64,000 nucleotides of DNA, from assembly GCF_007995245.1 (NCBI RefSeq), contig NZ_VCBA01000002.1:310001-374000 (forward strand), written 5' to 3'. This document shows positions 45,616 through 54,945 of this stretch, piece after piece. Source of the stretch: Tateyamaria sp. syn59 (GTDB lineage: Bacteria; Pseudomonadota; Alphaproteobacteria; Rhodobacterales; Rhodobacteraceae). A model generated the notes under the pieces. That model was not told where the DNA came from and did not search any database. It saw only the letters and a program-made list of their open reading frames with translations. Both the position numbers and the translations under genes were made by a program. Position 1 is the first letter of the stretch; every line of letters begins with the position of its first letter.

Positions 45616-47441
45616 CCGCTGTCGGTCGTCAGCACCAGGTGCCCGGGTTCGACTTCCCGGTATTCCGACGGCGCAGGCTCGTAGTCGACGGGATGGATCG
45701 GCGACGGGATCGGCTTGAAATTCAGGTCCTTCTCGGCCTTGCGGCGGCGCGGATCAGCGATGGGCACCGCCTTCATCAGTGCCTGGGTATAAGGGTGCTG
45801 CGGGTTCTCAAATACGCGCGCCCGCGGCCCCATCTCGACGATGCGGCCCAGATACATGACGCCCACATGGTGACTGACACGCTCTACAACGGCCATGTCG
45901 TGAGAGATGAACAGGAACGACAGACCCATCTCTGCCTGCAGCTCCATCATCAGGTTCAGCACCTGCGCCTGCACCGACACATCCAGGGCTGACACCGCCT
46001 CGTCCGCGATGATCAGCTTGGGGTTCAGGGCCAGCGCGCGGGCAATGGCGACGCGCTGACGTTGACCGCCCGATAACTCATGCGGATAGCGGCGCATGAA
46101 GCTGCGCGGCAACTCCACCCGGTCGAACAGCATCTCGACACGCTTCTTGCCCTCGTCGCCTTTGAACATGCCGTAATTCTGCATCGGCTCGGCAACCTGG
46201 TCCGACAATTGCATCTGCGGGTTCAGCGACGCGAACGGGTCCTGAAAGATCATCTGCATGTCTTGGCGCGCGTCGCGCAGGTCACGTTCGTTCAAAGCCA
46301 TGATGTCGCGACCATCCAGCACAATCTCGCCCGACTGCGGCTCGACCAGCCGCAGAATGGACCGCCCGGCCGAAGACTTTCCGCACCCCGACTCGCCCAC
46401 AAGGCTCAGGGTCTGGCCCTTATTCAGTGTAAAAGACACATCCTCGACCGCGTGAACATTGGCGACCGTGCGACGGAAGAACCCGCCCTTGACCGGAAAG
46501 CGCGTGGTCAGGTTGCGCACCTCCAGCAGCGTCTCCTCGGTTCCAGGGATCGGCGCAATCTCGGCCTGGTCGCGGCCAAGCAGCTTCATCGGTTCGGGAT
46601 ATGCCTTCCCGCGCATCTCGCCCAGTTTGGGCACAGCGGCCAAAAGCGCCTTGGTATAGGGATGCTGCGGGTTTTCGAAGATGTCGGCAACGGGCCCCTC
46701 TTCGACCTTGTTGCCGCGGAACATGACGACAACCCGGTCCGCCATCTGCGCCACGACGGCCATGTCGTGCGTGATGAACATCACCGCGGTGCCGGTTTCG
46801 CGCTTCAGCCGATCCATAAGAGCCAGAATCTCGGCCTGAATGGTCACGTCGAGAGCAGTCGTCGGCTCGTCTGCGATCAACAGCCGGGGCTCACAGGCAA
46901 GCGCCATGGCGATCACAACACGTTGCCGCATCCCGCCCGACAATTCGTGCGGATACTGCTTGAGGCGGCGCTGCGGTTCAGGGATGCGGACCTGCTGCAA
47001 GAGTGCGAGCGCACGTTCCTCGGCTTGGGCCTTGCTCAGCTTCTTGTGCAAGCGCAAGCCTTCGGTCAGTTGGCGGCCCACGGTAAAAACCGGGTTGAGG
47101 GCAGTCATCGGCTCTTGAAAGATCATGCCGATCTCGTTGCCGCGAATGGTGCGCATCAGGTCCTGATCGGTGCTGGCCAGGTCGATGGCGTCCTTTGCCT
47201 TTCGATCAAACAACAGGCGGCCGCCCGCGATTTCGCCCCCTCCAAACTCGACAAGGCGCATCAGTGACAGCGACGACACCGACTTGCCGGAGCCCGACTC
47301 GCCAACGATGCAGACCGTTTCTCCGGCACTGACGGTAAAGGATACATCCTCCACCCCGACGACGGGCCCGTCCTTGGTCTGGAATTCAACCCGCAGATTC
47401 TGGATATTCGCAATCGGTGCCGTATCGGTCTGATCAAGCAT
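45609..47441 (-). CDS. oligopeptide ABC transporter, fused double ATP-binding protein
   Basis: This protein of about 610 residues starts at ATG 47441 (GGGGA upstream). It joins two ABC ATPase domains of the Dpp/Opp type, like GsiA. Domain 1 has GESGSGKS, LSGGMRQRV and LLIADEPTTALDV. Domain 2 has GESGCGKS, LSGGQRQRV and LIIADEAVSALDV. Each is followed by the oligopeptide-specific C-terminal region (NPQHPYTKALL and NPQHPYTQALM). It powers import of peptides or glutathione-like solutes. It is divergent from the binding-protein and permease genes. Confidence 0.95.
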   Translation of the reverse strand: MLDQTDTAPIANIQNLRVEFQTKDGPVVGVEDVSFTVSAGETVCIVGESGSGKSVSSLSLMRLVEFGGGEIAGGRLLFDRKAKDAIDLASTDQDLMRTIRGNEIGMIFQEPMTALNPVFTVGRQLTEGLRLHKKLSKAQAEERALALLQQVRIPEPQRRLKQYPHELSGGMRQRVVIAMALACEPRLLIADEPTTALDVTIQAEILALMDRLKRETGTAVMFITHDMAVVAQMADRVVVMFRGNKVEEGPVADIFENPQHPYTKALLAAVPKLGEMRGKAYPEPMKLLGRDQAEIAPIPGTEETLLEVRNLTTRFPVKGGFFRRTVANVHAVEDVSFTLNKGQTLSLVGESGCGKSSAGRSILRLVEPQSGEIVLDGRDIMALNERDLRDARQDMQMIFQDPFASLNPQMQLSDQVAEPMQNYGMFKGDEGKKRVEMLFDRVELPRSFMRRYPHELSGGQRQRVAIARALALNPKLIIADEAVSALDVSVQAQVLNLMMELQAEMGLSFLFISHDMAVVERVSHHVGVMYLGRIVEMGPRARVFENPQHPYTQALMKAVPIADPRRRKAEKDLNFKPIPSPIHPVDYEPAPSEYREVEPGHLVLTTDSGY

Positions 47442-47733
47442 TTGTATCCCCGCGATTGAGCCTTTTTGGCTCGGCTTTTGCAAACAGTGGGCGAAGGGAC
47501 AGGCACTGTCAAACATTGACCTACGAAATTCCTCGTTGACTGCACGCAACGCTTGCATTTTCGACAAAAGCTGTTTCGATATTAACGCACGCTTGGGGGG
47601 CCAAGAGTAAAAATCACGGGGAAACCGTGGGTTACATGGTTGTCTACACCTCCCTGGGCTGGACCTTTACCGCGCGCCATGCGGTGCGAAACTGACGCGC
47701 AGGACAAACCTGCGGTCCAACAAGGAGTATGAC
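47442..47733. other. 292-base divergent control region between ABC ATPase and binding protein
   Basis: I see no gene in this stretch. It contains short inverted repeats CTTGG-GGGG-CCAAG (47592-47605) and CACGG-GGAAA-CCGTG (47615-47629). A small near-palindrome TTGTCTACA at 47640-47648 might be a regulator site but is too weak to call. AAGGAG near the right end serves the binding-protein gene. Promoters for both directions must lie here. Confidence 0.5.
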
Positions 47734-49431
47734 ATGTCCCTGAAATCCATTCTGATGGGTGCCGTGGCCACCACCGCGCTGGCCCCCGCCGCCTTCGCCG
47801 AGCGCGGCTCGGACGGGCAGGTGAACATCATCTACTGGCAAGCACCATCCACCATGAACGTCTTTCTATCCGGCGGCACAAAAGAAGTCGAAGCGTCGTC
47901 TATGGTGATCGAACCGCTGATCCGGTTCGACGAAAATGGCGAAATCCAGCCCTGGCTCGTCACCGAAATTCCCAGCGTGGCAAATGGCGGCATCTCCGAA
48001 GACCTGAAGACAATCACGTGGACGCTCACCGAAGGTATCCTGTGGTCAGATGGCACCCCCTTCACATCCGAGGATGTGAAATTCACCTATGAGTACTGCA
48101 CGCACCCCGAAGGCGGTTGTGCACAGATCACCAAGTTCGAGGGCATCGAAAGCATCGAGACGCCTGACGCGCAGACAGTTGTCATCAACTTTACCAGCCC
48201 AACGCCTTATCCGTTTGCCGCCTTCGGTGGCGCCGAAAGCCCCGTCATTCAAAAGGCGCAGTTCGAGCAGTGCGTGGGCGCAGCAGCCCCCACCTGCACC
48301 GAAGAGAACTTTAACCCCATTGGTACCGGACCGTTCGTGGTGGAAGACTTCCGCCCCAATGACGTGATTACGCTGACGGCCAACCCCAACTACCGCGACC
48401 CGGCCAAGCCCGCCTTTGCACGGATCAATTTCAAGGGGGGTGGCGACGCGGTGGGTGCCGCGCGTACCGTTCTGGAAACGGGCGAGTTTGACTACGCGTG
48501 GAACCTCCAAGTGGCGCCTGACGTACTGGCCACGATGGAAAGCGTGGGCAATGGTGAGCTGATGACCAGCTTTGGCCCCTCGGTCGAGCGGATCATGCTG
48601 AACAACACAAACCCCGACCCCGCCCTTGGCCCGGATGAGCGTGCGGTGATCCGGCCCCACCCGTTCCTGTCGGACCCGGTCGTTTACAATGCGATGTCGC
48701 TGGCGATTGACCGTGTGCTCTTGGCCGAGATCGGCTATGGCGCCGGTGGTCAGGTGACCTGCAACTGGGTGCCCGCCCCCGCGGCCTATAACTCCGACAC
48801 GCTGACCTGCGACACGCAGGACATTGATGCCGCAAACGCCATGCTGGATGAGGCGGGCATCGTCGACACCAACGGCGACGGCATTCGCGAGAAAGACGGC
48901 GTGCCGCTCTCGATCCTGTACCAGACCTCGACAAACTCGATCCGCCAGGACTACCAGGCGCTGATCAAGGACTGGTGGAGCCAGATTGGCATCGAAACCG
49001 AGCTGCGCAATATCGACGCATCCGTGTTCTTCGGTGGTGATGCGGGCAGCCCGGATACGTTCCAGCGCTTCTATGCCGACGTCGAGATGTACACCAACAC
49101 GTTCTCGGGCACTGACCCGCAGGCGTATCTGGCCAACATGCTTTGCGACAAGGCACCGAGCCCGGCAACCCAATGGCAGGGTGAGAACATCTCGCGCTTC
49201 TGCATGGAAGAGTATGACGCGCTCTGGAACACGCTGGCCCAAACCTCGGACCTGGACGAGCGGGCCCGTATCGGCCGTGAGTTGAACGATATGGCGGTGA
49301 CCAACGGCGCCATGATCCCGCTGACGCACCGCGGTGACATCTCCGCCCGCTCCAACACATTGGGCGGTGTGCGCATGAACTCGTGGGACAGCGAGCTGTG
49401 GAACATTGCGGACTGGCATCGCACCGAGTGA
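47734..49431 (+). CDS. ABC transporter peptide-binding protein (family 5)
   Basis: This 565-aa protein begins with a signal peptide (MSLKSILMGAVATTALAP then AAFA) and then the periplasmic solute-binding family 5 pattern: WQAPSTMNVFLSGGTKEVEA, VIEPLIRFDENGEIQPWLVT and VKFTYEYCTHPEGG. It binds peptides or similar solutes in the periplasm and delivers them to the permeases encoded next. The length is normal for DppA/OppA relatives. AAGGAG precedes the ATG. The exact ligand is unknown. Confidence 0.94.
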   Translation: MSLKSILMGAVATTALAPAAFAERGSDGQVNIIYWQAPSTMNVFLSGGTKEVEASSMVIEPLIRFDENGEIQPWLVTEIPSVANGGISEDLKTITWTLTEGILWSDGTPFTSEDVKFTYEYCTHPEGGCAQITKFEGIESIETPDAQTVVINFTSPTPYPFAAFGGAESPVIQKAQFEQCVGAAAPTCTEENFNPIGTGPFVVEDFRPNDVITLTANPNYRDPAKPAFARINFKGGGDAVGAARTVLETGEFDYAWNLQVAPDVLATMESVGNGELMTSFGPSVERIMLNNTNPDPALGPDERAVIRPHPFLSDPVVYNAMSLAIDRVLLAEIGYGAGGQVTCNWVPAPAAYNSDTLTCDTQDIDAANAMLDEAGIVDTNGDGIREKDGVPLSILYQTSTNSIRQDYQALIKDWWSQIGIETELRNIDASVFFGGDAGSPDTFQRFYADVEMYTNTFSGTDPQAYLANMLCDKAPSPATQWQGENISRFCMEEYDALWNTLAQTSDLDERARIGRELNDMAVTNGAMIPLTHRGDISARSNTLGGVRMNSWDSELWNIADWHRTE

Positions 49432-49442
49432 TCTGAAACACA

Positions 49443-49466
49443 GGGGTGGGCAGGTCTGCCCACCCC
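49443..49466 (+). terminator. hairpin between binding-protein and permease genes
   Basis: Arms GGGGTGGGCAG (49443-49453) and CTGCCCACCCC (49456-49466) form an 11-bp stem around two bases, 12 bases after the binding-protein stop. No T-run follows. Such stems often protect the binding-protein mRNA and partly terminate transcription, giving more binding protein than permease. Confidence 0.7.
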
Positions 49467-49509
49467 AAACCGCCACAACAATAAGACCCCGAAAAGAGGC
49501 CTGTGTGTC

Positions 49510-50517
49510 ATGCTGACCTACACCATCCGCAGACTGCTCTTGTCGATCCCGACGCTGCTGTTCATCAGCCTCGTTATCTTTGGGCTACTGCAACTTGCGC
49601 CAGGCGATCCCATGGCACAGGTACCCCTGACCGTCCCGCCCGAGGTGAAGGAAAAGATGCGCCAGGCGCTGGGTCTGGGCGAGGCGTGGTACATCCAGTA
49701 CTGGAAATGGCTGGTCCAGTTCTTCTGGATCGAACCACAAGTGCTGATCGACCACTGGTTCGGCACATCGTTCTCCGAAGGGAAGCAGCGCGTGATTTCA
49801 TGGCAGACGCGTTCACCCGTCATGGACATCGTTGTGCAGCGGCTCCCGCAGACGCTGTGGGTCGTGGGGCTGGCTTACGTGGTGGGCATCCTGATCGCCC
49901 TGCCGATCGGCATCTATTCGGCCTACCGGCACTACTCGATCTTTGATCAGACCGGCACGTTCATCACGATGATCGGCTTTTCGATCCCGCCCTTCTTTAC
50001 TGGTCCGCTGCTGATCGTCATCTTTTCGGTGTCGCTGGGCTGGCTGCCCTCAATCTATGACACCACCCATGTGGTCAATGATTGGGCCAGCTTTAAAATC
50101 CAATTCCAACAAATGATCATGCCCGTCATGGTGCTTGCCCTCCAGACCACGGCACAGATCTCGCGCTACATGCGCGGCGCCATGCTCGACAACCTCAACC
50201 AGGACTACGTGCGCACGGCGCGCGCCAAAGGGCTGAAAGAAAGCGTCGTGGTCATGGTCCATGTGGTGCGCAACTCGATGATCCCGGTGGTGACCGTGAT
50301 TGCATTGGGTGTGCCTGCCATCTTCGGCGGCGCAATCATCACCGAAAACGTGTTCAAGGTGAACGGCATTGGCCAGCTTCTGCTCACATGGCTTTATGCG
50401 AATGACCTGCCCGGTGTGATGACGCTGACATTCATTTTCGCCATCCTGATCGTCCTGTTCAACCTGATCGCTGACGTGCTTTACGGCGTGCTCGACCCGA
50501 GGATCCGCTATGACTGA
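49510..50517 (+). CDS. oligopeptide ABC transporter permease (DppB-like)
   Basis: This 335-aa inner-membrane permease has MLTYTIRRLLLSIPTLLFIS, the typical DppB N-terminus, six hydrophobic segments, and the cytoplasmic EAA loop (YVRTARAKGLKESVVVMVHV) that contacts the ATPase. FGGAIITENVFKVNGIGQLL is also conserved. With the neighbouring DppC-like protein it forms the translocation channel. It overlaps the next gene by eight bases. Confidence 0.95.
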   Translation: MLTYTIRRLLLSIPTLLFISLVIFGLLQLAPGDPMAQVPLTVPPEVKEKMRQALGLGEAWYIQYWKWLVQFFWIEPQVLIDHWFGTSFSEGKQRVISWQTRSPVMDIVVQRLPQTLWVVGLAYVVGILIALPIGIYSAYRHYSIFDQTGTFITMIGFSIPPFFTGPLLIVIFSVSLGWLPSIYDTTHVVNDWASFKIQFQQMIMPVMVLALQTTAQISRYMRGAMLDNLNQDYVRTARAKGLKESVVVMVHVVRNSMIPVVTVIALGVPAIFGGAIITENVFKVNGIGQLLLTWLYANDLPGVMTLTFIFAILIVLFNLIADVLYGVLDPRIRYD

Positions 50518-51505
50518 CCCCGTCCCCTCCGGTCCCGAGGCCGACGCAGAATTCATCACTGCCCTGCAGGACAAGACGGTCACGGCCGCTCCGTCTAGCC
50601 AGTGGCGCGACGTCTGGCACCAGTTCCGCCGCCACAAGGGCGCGATGTTCGGCGGTGCGTTCCTGATGTTTGTCACTTTAGGCGTTCTGTTCGGCCCCTA
50701 CATTTGGACCATCGACGCCCAGGCGCTGGACATCCGCAACCGCGACATGCGGCCCATCTGGGTGGCGCTGTGGGACAGCACGGCCAAGACGGGCTGGCAT
50801 CGCCCGCTGGGCACCGACAACCTGGGGCGCGACATCCTCGCCACGATCATTGCGGGCGGACGGGTGTCCATGGCTGTGGGCTGGGCGGCGATGCTTCTGG
50901 CACTTGTGATCGGCACACTGATCGGGGTTCTGTCGGGCTATTTCCGGCGGCTCGACTTCTGGCTCATGCGCTTTACCGATCTGGTCCTGTCCCTGCCGAT
51001 CCTGCCGCTGGTTCTGCTGGCAGTGACCTTGTTCCGCCAGCCACTGACCAGCACGTTCGGCGGGCCAGAGGCAGGCATGTTCGTTCTGATCGTGGGTGTC
51101 ATCGGCCTGACCAACTGGATGCCCACCGCCCGGATCGTGCGCGGCGACATCCTGGCGCTGAAAGAGCGCGAGTTCATTCTGGCCGCACGCTCCATCGGCA
51201 CATCGTCGGGCGCGATCATCCGGCGGCACCTGCTGCCCAATGTCATCTCGCCTGTGGTGGTATCGGCCACGTTGGGGCTGGCCACGGCCATCATCACCGA
51301 AAGCGCGCTGTCCTTCCTTGGCGTCGGCTTTCCGTCGGATTTCCCCACCTGGGGCAAGCTCTTGTCAGATGCGGTTCCAAGGATGCAGGACTATCCTGAA
51401 CGGGTGATGCTGCCGGGCATCATGATCTCGCTAACGGTGCTGAGCGTGAACTATCTGGGCGACGGCCTGCGCGACGCGCTCGATCCGCGCATTCGGGGAC
51501 GCTGA
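50510..51505 (+). CDS. oligopeptide ABC transporter permease (DppC-like)
   Basis: This 331-aa permease has an N-terminal cytoplasmic stretch, a first helix (MFGGAFLMFVTLGVLFGPYI), then HRPLGTDNLGRDILATIIAG, a hallmark of DppC/OppC, and five further helices. The EAA loop is REFILAARSIGTSSGAIIRR. The C-terminus GDGLRDALDPRIRGR is typical. It is the last gene of the plus-strand transporter operon. Confidence 0.95.
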   Translation: MTDPVPSGPEADAEFITALQDKTVTAAPSSQWRDVWHQFRRHKGAMFGGAFLMFVTLGVLFGPYIWTIDAQALDIRNRDMRPIWVALWDSTAKTGWHRPLGTDNLGRDILATIIAGGRVSMAVGWAAMLLALVIGTLIGVLSGYFRRLDFWLMRFTDLVLSLPILPLVLLAVTLFRQPLTSTFGGPEAGMFVLIVGVIGLTNWMPTARIVRGDILALKEREFILAARSIGTSSGAIIRRHLLPNVISPVVVSATLGLATAIITESALSFLGVGFPSDFPTWGKLLSDAVPRMQDYPERVMLPGIMISLTVLSVNYLGDGLRDALDPRIRGR

Positions 51506-51526
51506 GGCGGTCATAGTGGTCAACGG

Positions 51527-52270
51527 TTACGGCGTGGCAGATTCCTGCAAGCCGTAGCCAGCAATTTTTTCGGCCCATACGGACGACCCGGCGATGCCTG
51601 GAACGGTGTTCTCGAGAAAGGTGTGAACGGCCTGCAGTTGTGGCTGCACGAGGATGAAGCGCTGATACGTCGAATGCGCCTGTTCGGCGACATGAACGGC
51701 GTCGCCCAAGCCAAGCTCGTTTACAAAATACCGAACGGCGGAGTCTGCGACGATCGCCACCCGTCCCCGGCTGCTGGCAATGAATTGCACCAGACTGCGC
51801 TCGGACCGCATATCAACCCGTTCAACGAGACCCGCGCGCACTAAACTGTCGACACCCGGATATCGGTGGCCCCGCACCCCGACCATGGTCATACCGGTCA
51901 GCGATTTTGGACCGTCATACTCAAACGCCTCTTCCGCCGGTGAGATGACGACGTTGCGGTCTCTCAGAACCGGGTCTGTCCACAAGAACGTTGTCCGCCC
52001 GGTGTCTCCAAACCATGCCGGGTTTGCCCACATCACCAGGCCGGGCATATCGCCTTGAAGCCGTTGGTTAAGCCGTTGTCGCGGCAGCACCATCACGTTG
52101 AACTGAAAGGCGCCATCCGATGCGTCAGTCAAGAGCCGGGCCAGATCGTAGCTCAGCCCCCGCTCCTCCGCGATGTCCACGATGAACGGGGGATAGTTGT
52201 GATAGACCCAGACGGAAACATCCTCTGCCAAGGCCCGCGACACCCCCGACAGAACCACCAACGCCGCCAC
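51527..52270 (-). CDS. periplasmic solute-binding-like protein (family 3)
   Basis: This frame begins at a GTG at 52270 and encodes about 247 residues with a signal-peptide core (ALVVLSGVSRALA) and the amino-acid-binding family 3 pattern: VWVYHNYPPFIVDIAEERGL, SYDLARLLTDASDG and later VVISPAEEAFEY with MTMVGVRGHRYPG. No ribosome site precedes the GTG, and a better-placed ATG at 52337 reads into it one base out of frame across a T5 run. It may sense or bind a small molecule. It is not adjacent to matching permeases. Confidence 0.75.
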   Translation of the reverse strand: MAALVVLSGVSRALAEDVSVWVYHNYPPFIVDIAEERGLSYDLARLLTDASDGAFQFNVMVLPRQRLNQRLQGDMPGLVMWANPAWFGDTGRTTFLWTDPVLRDRNVVISPAEEAFEYDGPKSLTGMTMVGVRGHRYPGVDSLVRAGLVERVDMRSERSLVQFIASSRGRVAIVADSAVRYFVNELGLGDAVHVAEQAHSTYQRFILVQPQLQAVHTFLENTVPGIAGSSVWAEKIAGYGLQESATP

Positions 52271-52343
52271 AAAAAGGCTGCGGATGTGCGACAGTGAGTA
52301 TGTATGCGCAGATCGCCTGATGCTTGATCCTCCTCATCCCCCC

Positions 52344-52361
52344 GTGCAGCGGGTGCTGCAC
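52344..52361. repeat. short inverted repeat upstream of the solute-binding gene
   Basis: GTGCAGC (52344-52350) and GCTGCAC (52355-52361) form seven-base arms around GGGT. It lies in the 212-base gap between the DUF3422 gene and the solute-binding gene, both on the minus strand, just upstream of a possible ATG. It may be an operator or a weak terminator. The rest of the gap shows no gene. Confidence 0.4.
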
Positions 52362-52482
52362 AGGTCGCGCTGATCGTGGCGTTCGCAGCGTTAAGAAATC
52401 GTTTCAACCCCACATGTTCCACACGCGATCACTCGGCGTATGACACACCATCTGGGCCTGCCCACGGCGGCTGCAATACGCC

Positions 52483-53766
52483 CTACTTCTCCACGGCCTT
52501 GCGCAAACGCCGGATCAAACCCCAGACAAGCAAGACCACCGGCACGGTCACCAACGCAGTCAGGAACCCTTTCGACAGCCCTGTCGGCTCTTCCAGCGGA
52601 TAGAGGATGTATCCCGCCAAAGACACGGCGTAATAGCTGATCGCCACCACCGAAAGCCCTTCGACCGTACGCTGCAGGCGCAATTGCAGGTCCGATCGCT
52701 TGTCCATGCTTTCCAGCAGTGCCTGGTTCTGTGCGGACCGCTCCACATCAACGCGTGTGCGCAGCAGGTTGGCCGCACGCACGCCACGATGCGACATCGC
52801 GGCAAGGCGCTCTTCGGCGGACCGCACGGTGCGCATGGCGGGTTGATAGCGGCGCATCATGAACTCGCCAAAGGTCTGGCGCCCCTCATACCGGTCCTCG
52901 CGCAGCGCCTCGATCCGTTCGTTCACGATGGCCTCATACGCCCAGGTCGCACCAAAGCGGAAGGACGATTGCGCCGCGAACGTCTCCAGCTCGGCCGAAA
53001 TCTCCAACAGCGCCTTCAGCGTCGCTTCGGCCTCGGACCGTTCACCCGACATGGTTTCAACGAGTTCTATCAGCCGCGTGTCCAGCGCCGTCAGTTGCGC
53101 GCCCATCGACCGCACTCGGGCAAAGCCCAACATCGACATCGACTTGTATGTTTCGATCTCGCACAAGCGCTGCACAATCCGACCGACGCGGCGTTGCCCC
53201 GTTCCCTCAGAGGTGAAGACAGCAAATCGCATGTGGCCATTCTGGTCGATCCGGAAATCACCAGCCACCACGGCGGCGGCATCCAGAACCGAACTGACCG
53301 CCAGACTTTCGGGCACAAACCACTCGCCCAGACACTCGCGGATCTCATCGTCTGTCCGGCGCTTTTCCACTCGGATCAAAACAGAGGTCACGCGCTGCCC
53401 CGGCGCATCCTCCAGCCAGTCTTGCGGAAAGGGATCGAAGGCGCGTGGGTCAAACGGACGGTCCTCCACCCCTTCGGAAAAGATCGTGTAGGTCACGAAC
53501 TCGGTATGCTGTTCCCACTTCAGCCAATGCCGCCCGATCTGACCGTAGTAATGCGTGGCCCCCGGCTGCGGGTGCGGCGCGCCATGGCGATCCAGCAGCG
53601 CCTGCAAATGGGCCAGATCCAGCGACCGATCACGATTGGCTGCCATCTCGGGCTGCTTGAACGCCACATAGGCTGCAGCACAGGGCGCACGCATCGACGG
53701 GAAGGGCCGCGCATGCAGCTCATTCGCCAGCTTGTAGCGCAAGGGGTGGTCTTCGATGGGGGCCAT
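52483..53766 (-). CDS. DUF3422 family membrane protein
   Basis: This 427-aa protein starts at ATG 53766 (GGAG upstream). It opens IEDHPLRYKLANELHARPFP, the signature of DUF3422. A long soluble helical part (RLIELVETMSGERSEAEATL and RTVRSAEERLAAMSHRGVRA) is followed by two C-terminal membrane helices (VVAISYYAVSLAGYILYPL and FLTALVTVPVVLLVWGLI). The family is uncharacterised. A membrane-tethered cytoplasmic coiled coil is the structural reading. It is probably monocistronic. Confidence 0.92.
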   Translation of the reverse strand: MAPIEDHPLRYKLANELHARPFPSMRAPCAAAYVAFKQPEMAANRDRSLDLAHLQALLDRHGAPHPQPGATHYYGQIGRHWLKWEQHTEFVTYTIFSEGVEDRPFDPRAFDPFPQDWLEDAPGQRVTSVLIRVEKRRTDDEIRECLGEWFVPESLAVSSVLDAAAVVAGDFRIDQNGHMRFAVFTSEGTGQRRVGRIVQRLCEIETYKSMSMLGFARVRSMGAQLTALDTRLIELVETMSGERSEAEATLKALLEISAELETFAAQSSFRFGATWAYEAIVNERIEALREDRYEGRQTFGEFMMRRYQPAMRTVRSAEERLAAMSHRGVRAANLLRTRVDVERSAQNQALLESMDKRSDLQLRLQRTVEGLSVVAISYYAVSLAGYILYPLEEPTGLSKGFLTALVTVPVVLLVWGLIRRLRKAVEK

Positions 53767-53915
53767 ATCTGCTCCGGCGTCTCGTTTGTGGCCCATGTAA
53801 CGCGAAACGCAGACATTGCAAACGCATTTCTGTTGAATTTCAGTGTGTTAACAGAATGCAATTGTATACGCGGGCAGTGAGGCGCACCACGAACAGCCTG
53901 GGAAAGCCCGCCTTT

Positions 53916-54830
53916 TCAGCGGTTTGCACTCTTGTCGCCGTCCGGGTACAGTGCATGACGCGCAGCCATGCGCAGCATCGGAAAGTCCCAGTCGGGATGG
54001 CTCGACCGCAGGCGCCGCAGCGTTTGCAAAACAAGGGCCGGATGCCCCCGCTCCAACCCGGCGCGCAGGCTCAGGCGCGCGCCCATGCCCGACCGCCCTG
54101 CCCCACGCACGACCCGACGAAACCCTTGCGCATCCAGGCGTCCCGCAAACGCAGCCTCAAGCACCTGCGCCAGCATTCCTGTCCGGCGCAGAACCGGACC
54201 CGCCTGATGGGTCGACCACGGCAGTCGCATCGGCACCAGGTTGGCTGGATCAAGCCGTGCTACGTGCTGCGCGTCCGGCGCGAAATAGGGATCGTACAGC
54301 ACATAGACCGTCGCAGCGGCGCGCGCCCCGTCGACCCCATCAAGGTAACGTCCCCACCACCGTCCCCGCGCGCGCTCCTCGGCATAGCGCGTCTCAAACG
54401 GTACAACGGCAGGGTCCAGTTGCGTTTGCGGAACAAAGGCCACGACCCGGCAGCCCGGTGCAGCCCGCGCAAAGGTCAACGCGCCATAGCCACCCATGGA
54501 ACTGCCGTAGAAAATCACCTCGGCAAAGCGGGAAAAGAACCGATCATCCTGTAGGATGTCAAAGAAATCCATGACATCCTCGTGCCGAAACCAGTCTTCC
54601 GGCCCGGACGTCACCAGCCCCAGATGGGACGCCCCGATCTGCTGAACGTAGGAATAGGCCCACGGATAATGCAGCAACGCGGCGTTGCGGCTGATGAGGT
54701 TGTCGAAGGTCACGACCAGACGCGCAGGCCCTCGATCAAAGAACATCGCCGCATGATTGCGCATCACGTGGCAAAAGCCTTCGCGCTCGGCCAGGGCGCC
54801 CGCTTCGCGATGTCTTTTTTCCAGTTTCAT
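53916..54830 (-). CDS. alpha/beta-hydrolase-like protein
   Basis: This 304-aa protein has a nucleophile-elbow motif (VIFYGSSMGGYGALTFARA, Gly-x-Ser-x-Gly) and a preceding strand region LVVTFDNLISRNAALLHYP, as in alpha/beta hydrolases. A histidine is available after it (WSTHQAG) and an acid may be in VLYDPYFAPD. No signal peptide is seen. The C-terminal part is Arg-rich (RRVVRGAGRSGMGARLSLRA). Substrate is unknown. The gene is separated from pntB by a double hairpin. Confidence 0.72.
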   Translation of the reverse strand: MKLEKRHREAGALAEREGFCHVMRNHAAMFFDRGPARLVVTFDNLISRNAALLHYPWAYSYVQQIGASHLGLVTSGPEDWFRHEDVMDFFDILQDDRFFSRFAEVIFYGSSMGGYGALTFARAAPGCRVVAFVPQTQLDPAVVPFETRYAEERARGRWWGRYLDGVDGARAAATVYVLYDPYFAPDAQHVARLDPANLVPMRLPWSTHQAGPVLRRTGMLAQVLEAAFAGRLDAQGFRRVVRGAGRSGMGARLSLRAGLERGHPALVLQTLRRLRSSHPDWDFPMLRMAARHALYPDGDKSANR

Positions 54831-54883
54831 CCCTGCATGTCGTCCCGAACGCGCGCTAAAATCAATGCCCCTTGAAACGGAGA

Positions 54884-54938
54884 AAGGCGGGGCTGACCCC
54901 GCCTTTTCCTATCCTCGTAAGGCGGATCTAGATCCGCC
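54884..54938. terminator. double hairpin downstream of pntB
   Basis: Just after the pntB stop (54946) is the 18-bp perfect palindrome GGCGGATCTAGATCCGCC (54921-54938), and then a stem AAGGCGGGG-CTGA-CCCCGCCTT (54884-54905). The second has TTTT on the plus strand and TTTC on the minus strand, so it is a plausible terminator for pntAB and isolates the next gene. Confidence 0.65.
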
Positions 54939-54945
54939 CAGTCGA

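Noticed and set aside
47640-47648. TTGTCTACA as a GntR/FCD-type operator
   Set aside because: A nine-base near-palindrome occurs too often by chance, and no GntR gene is near.
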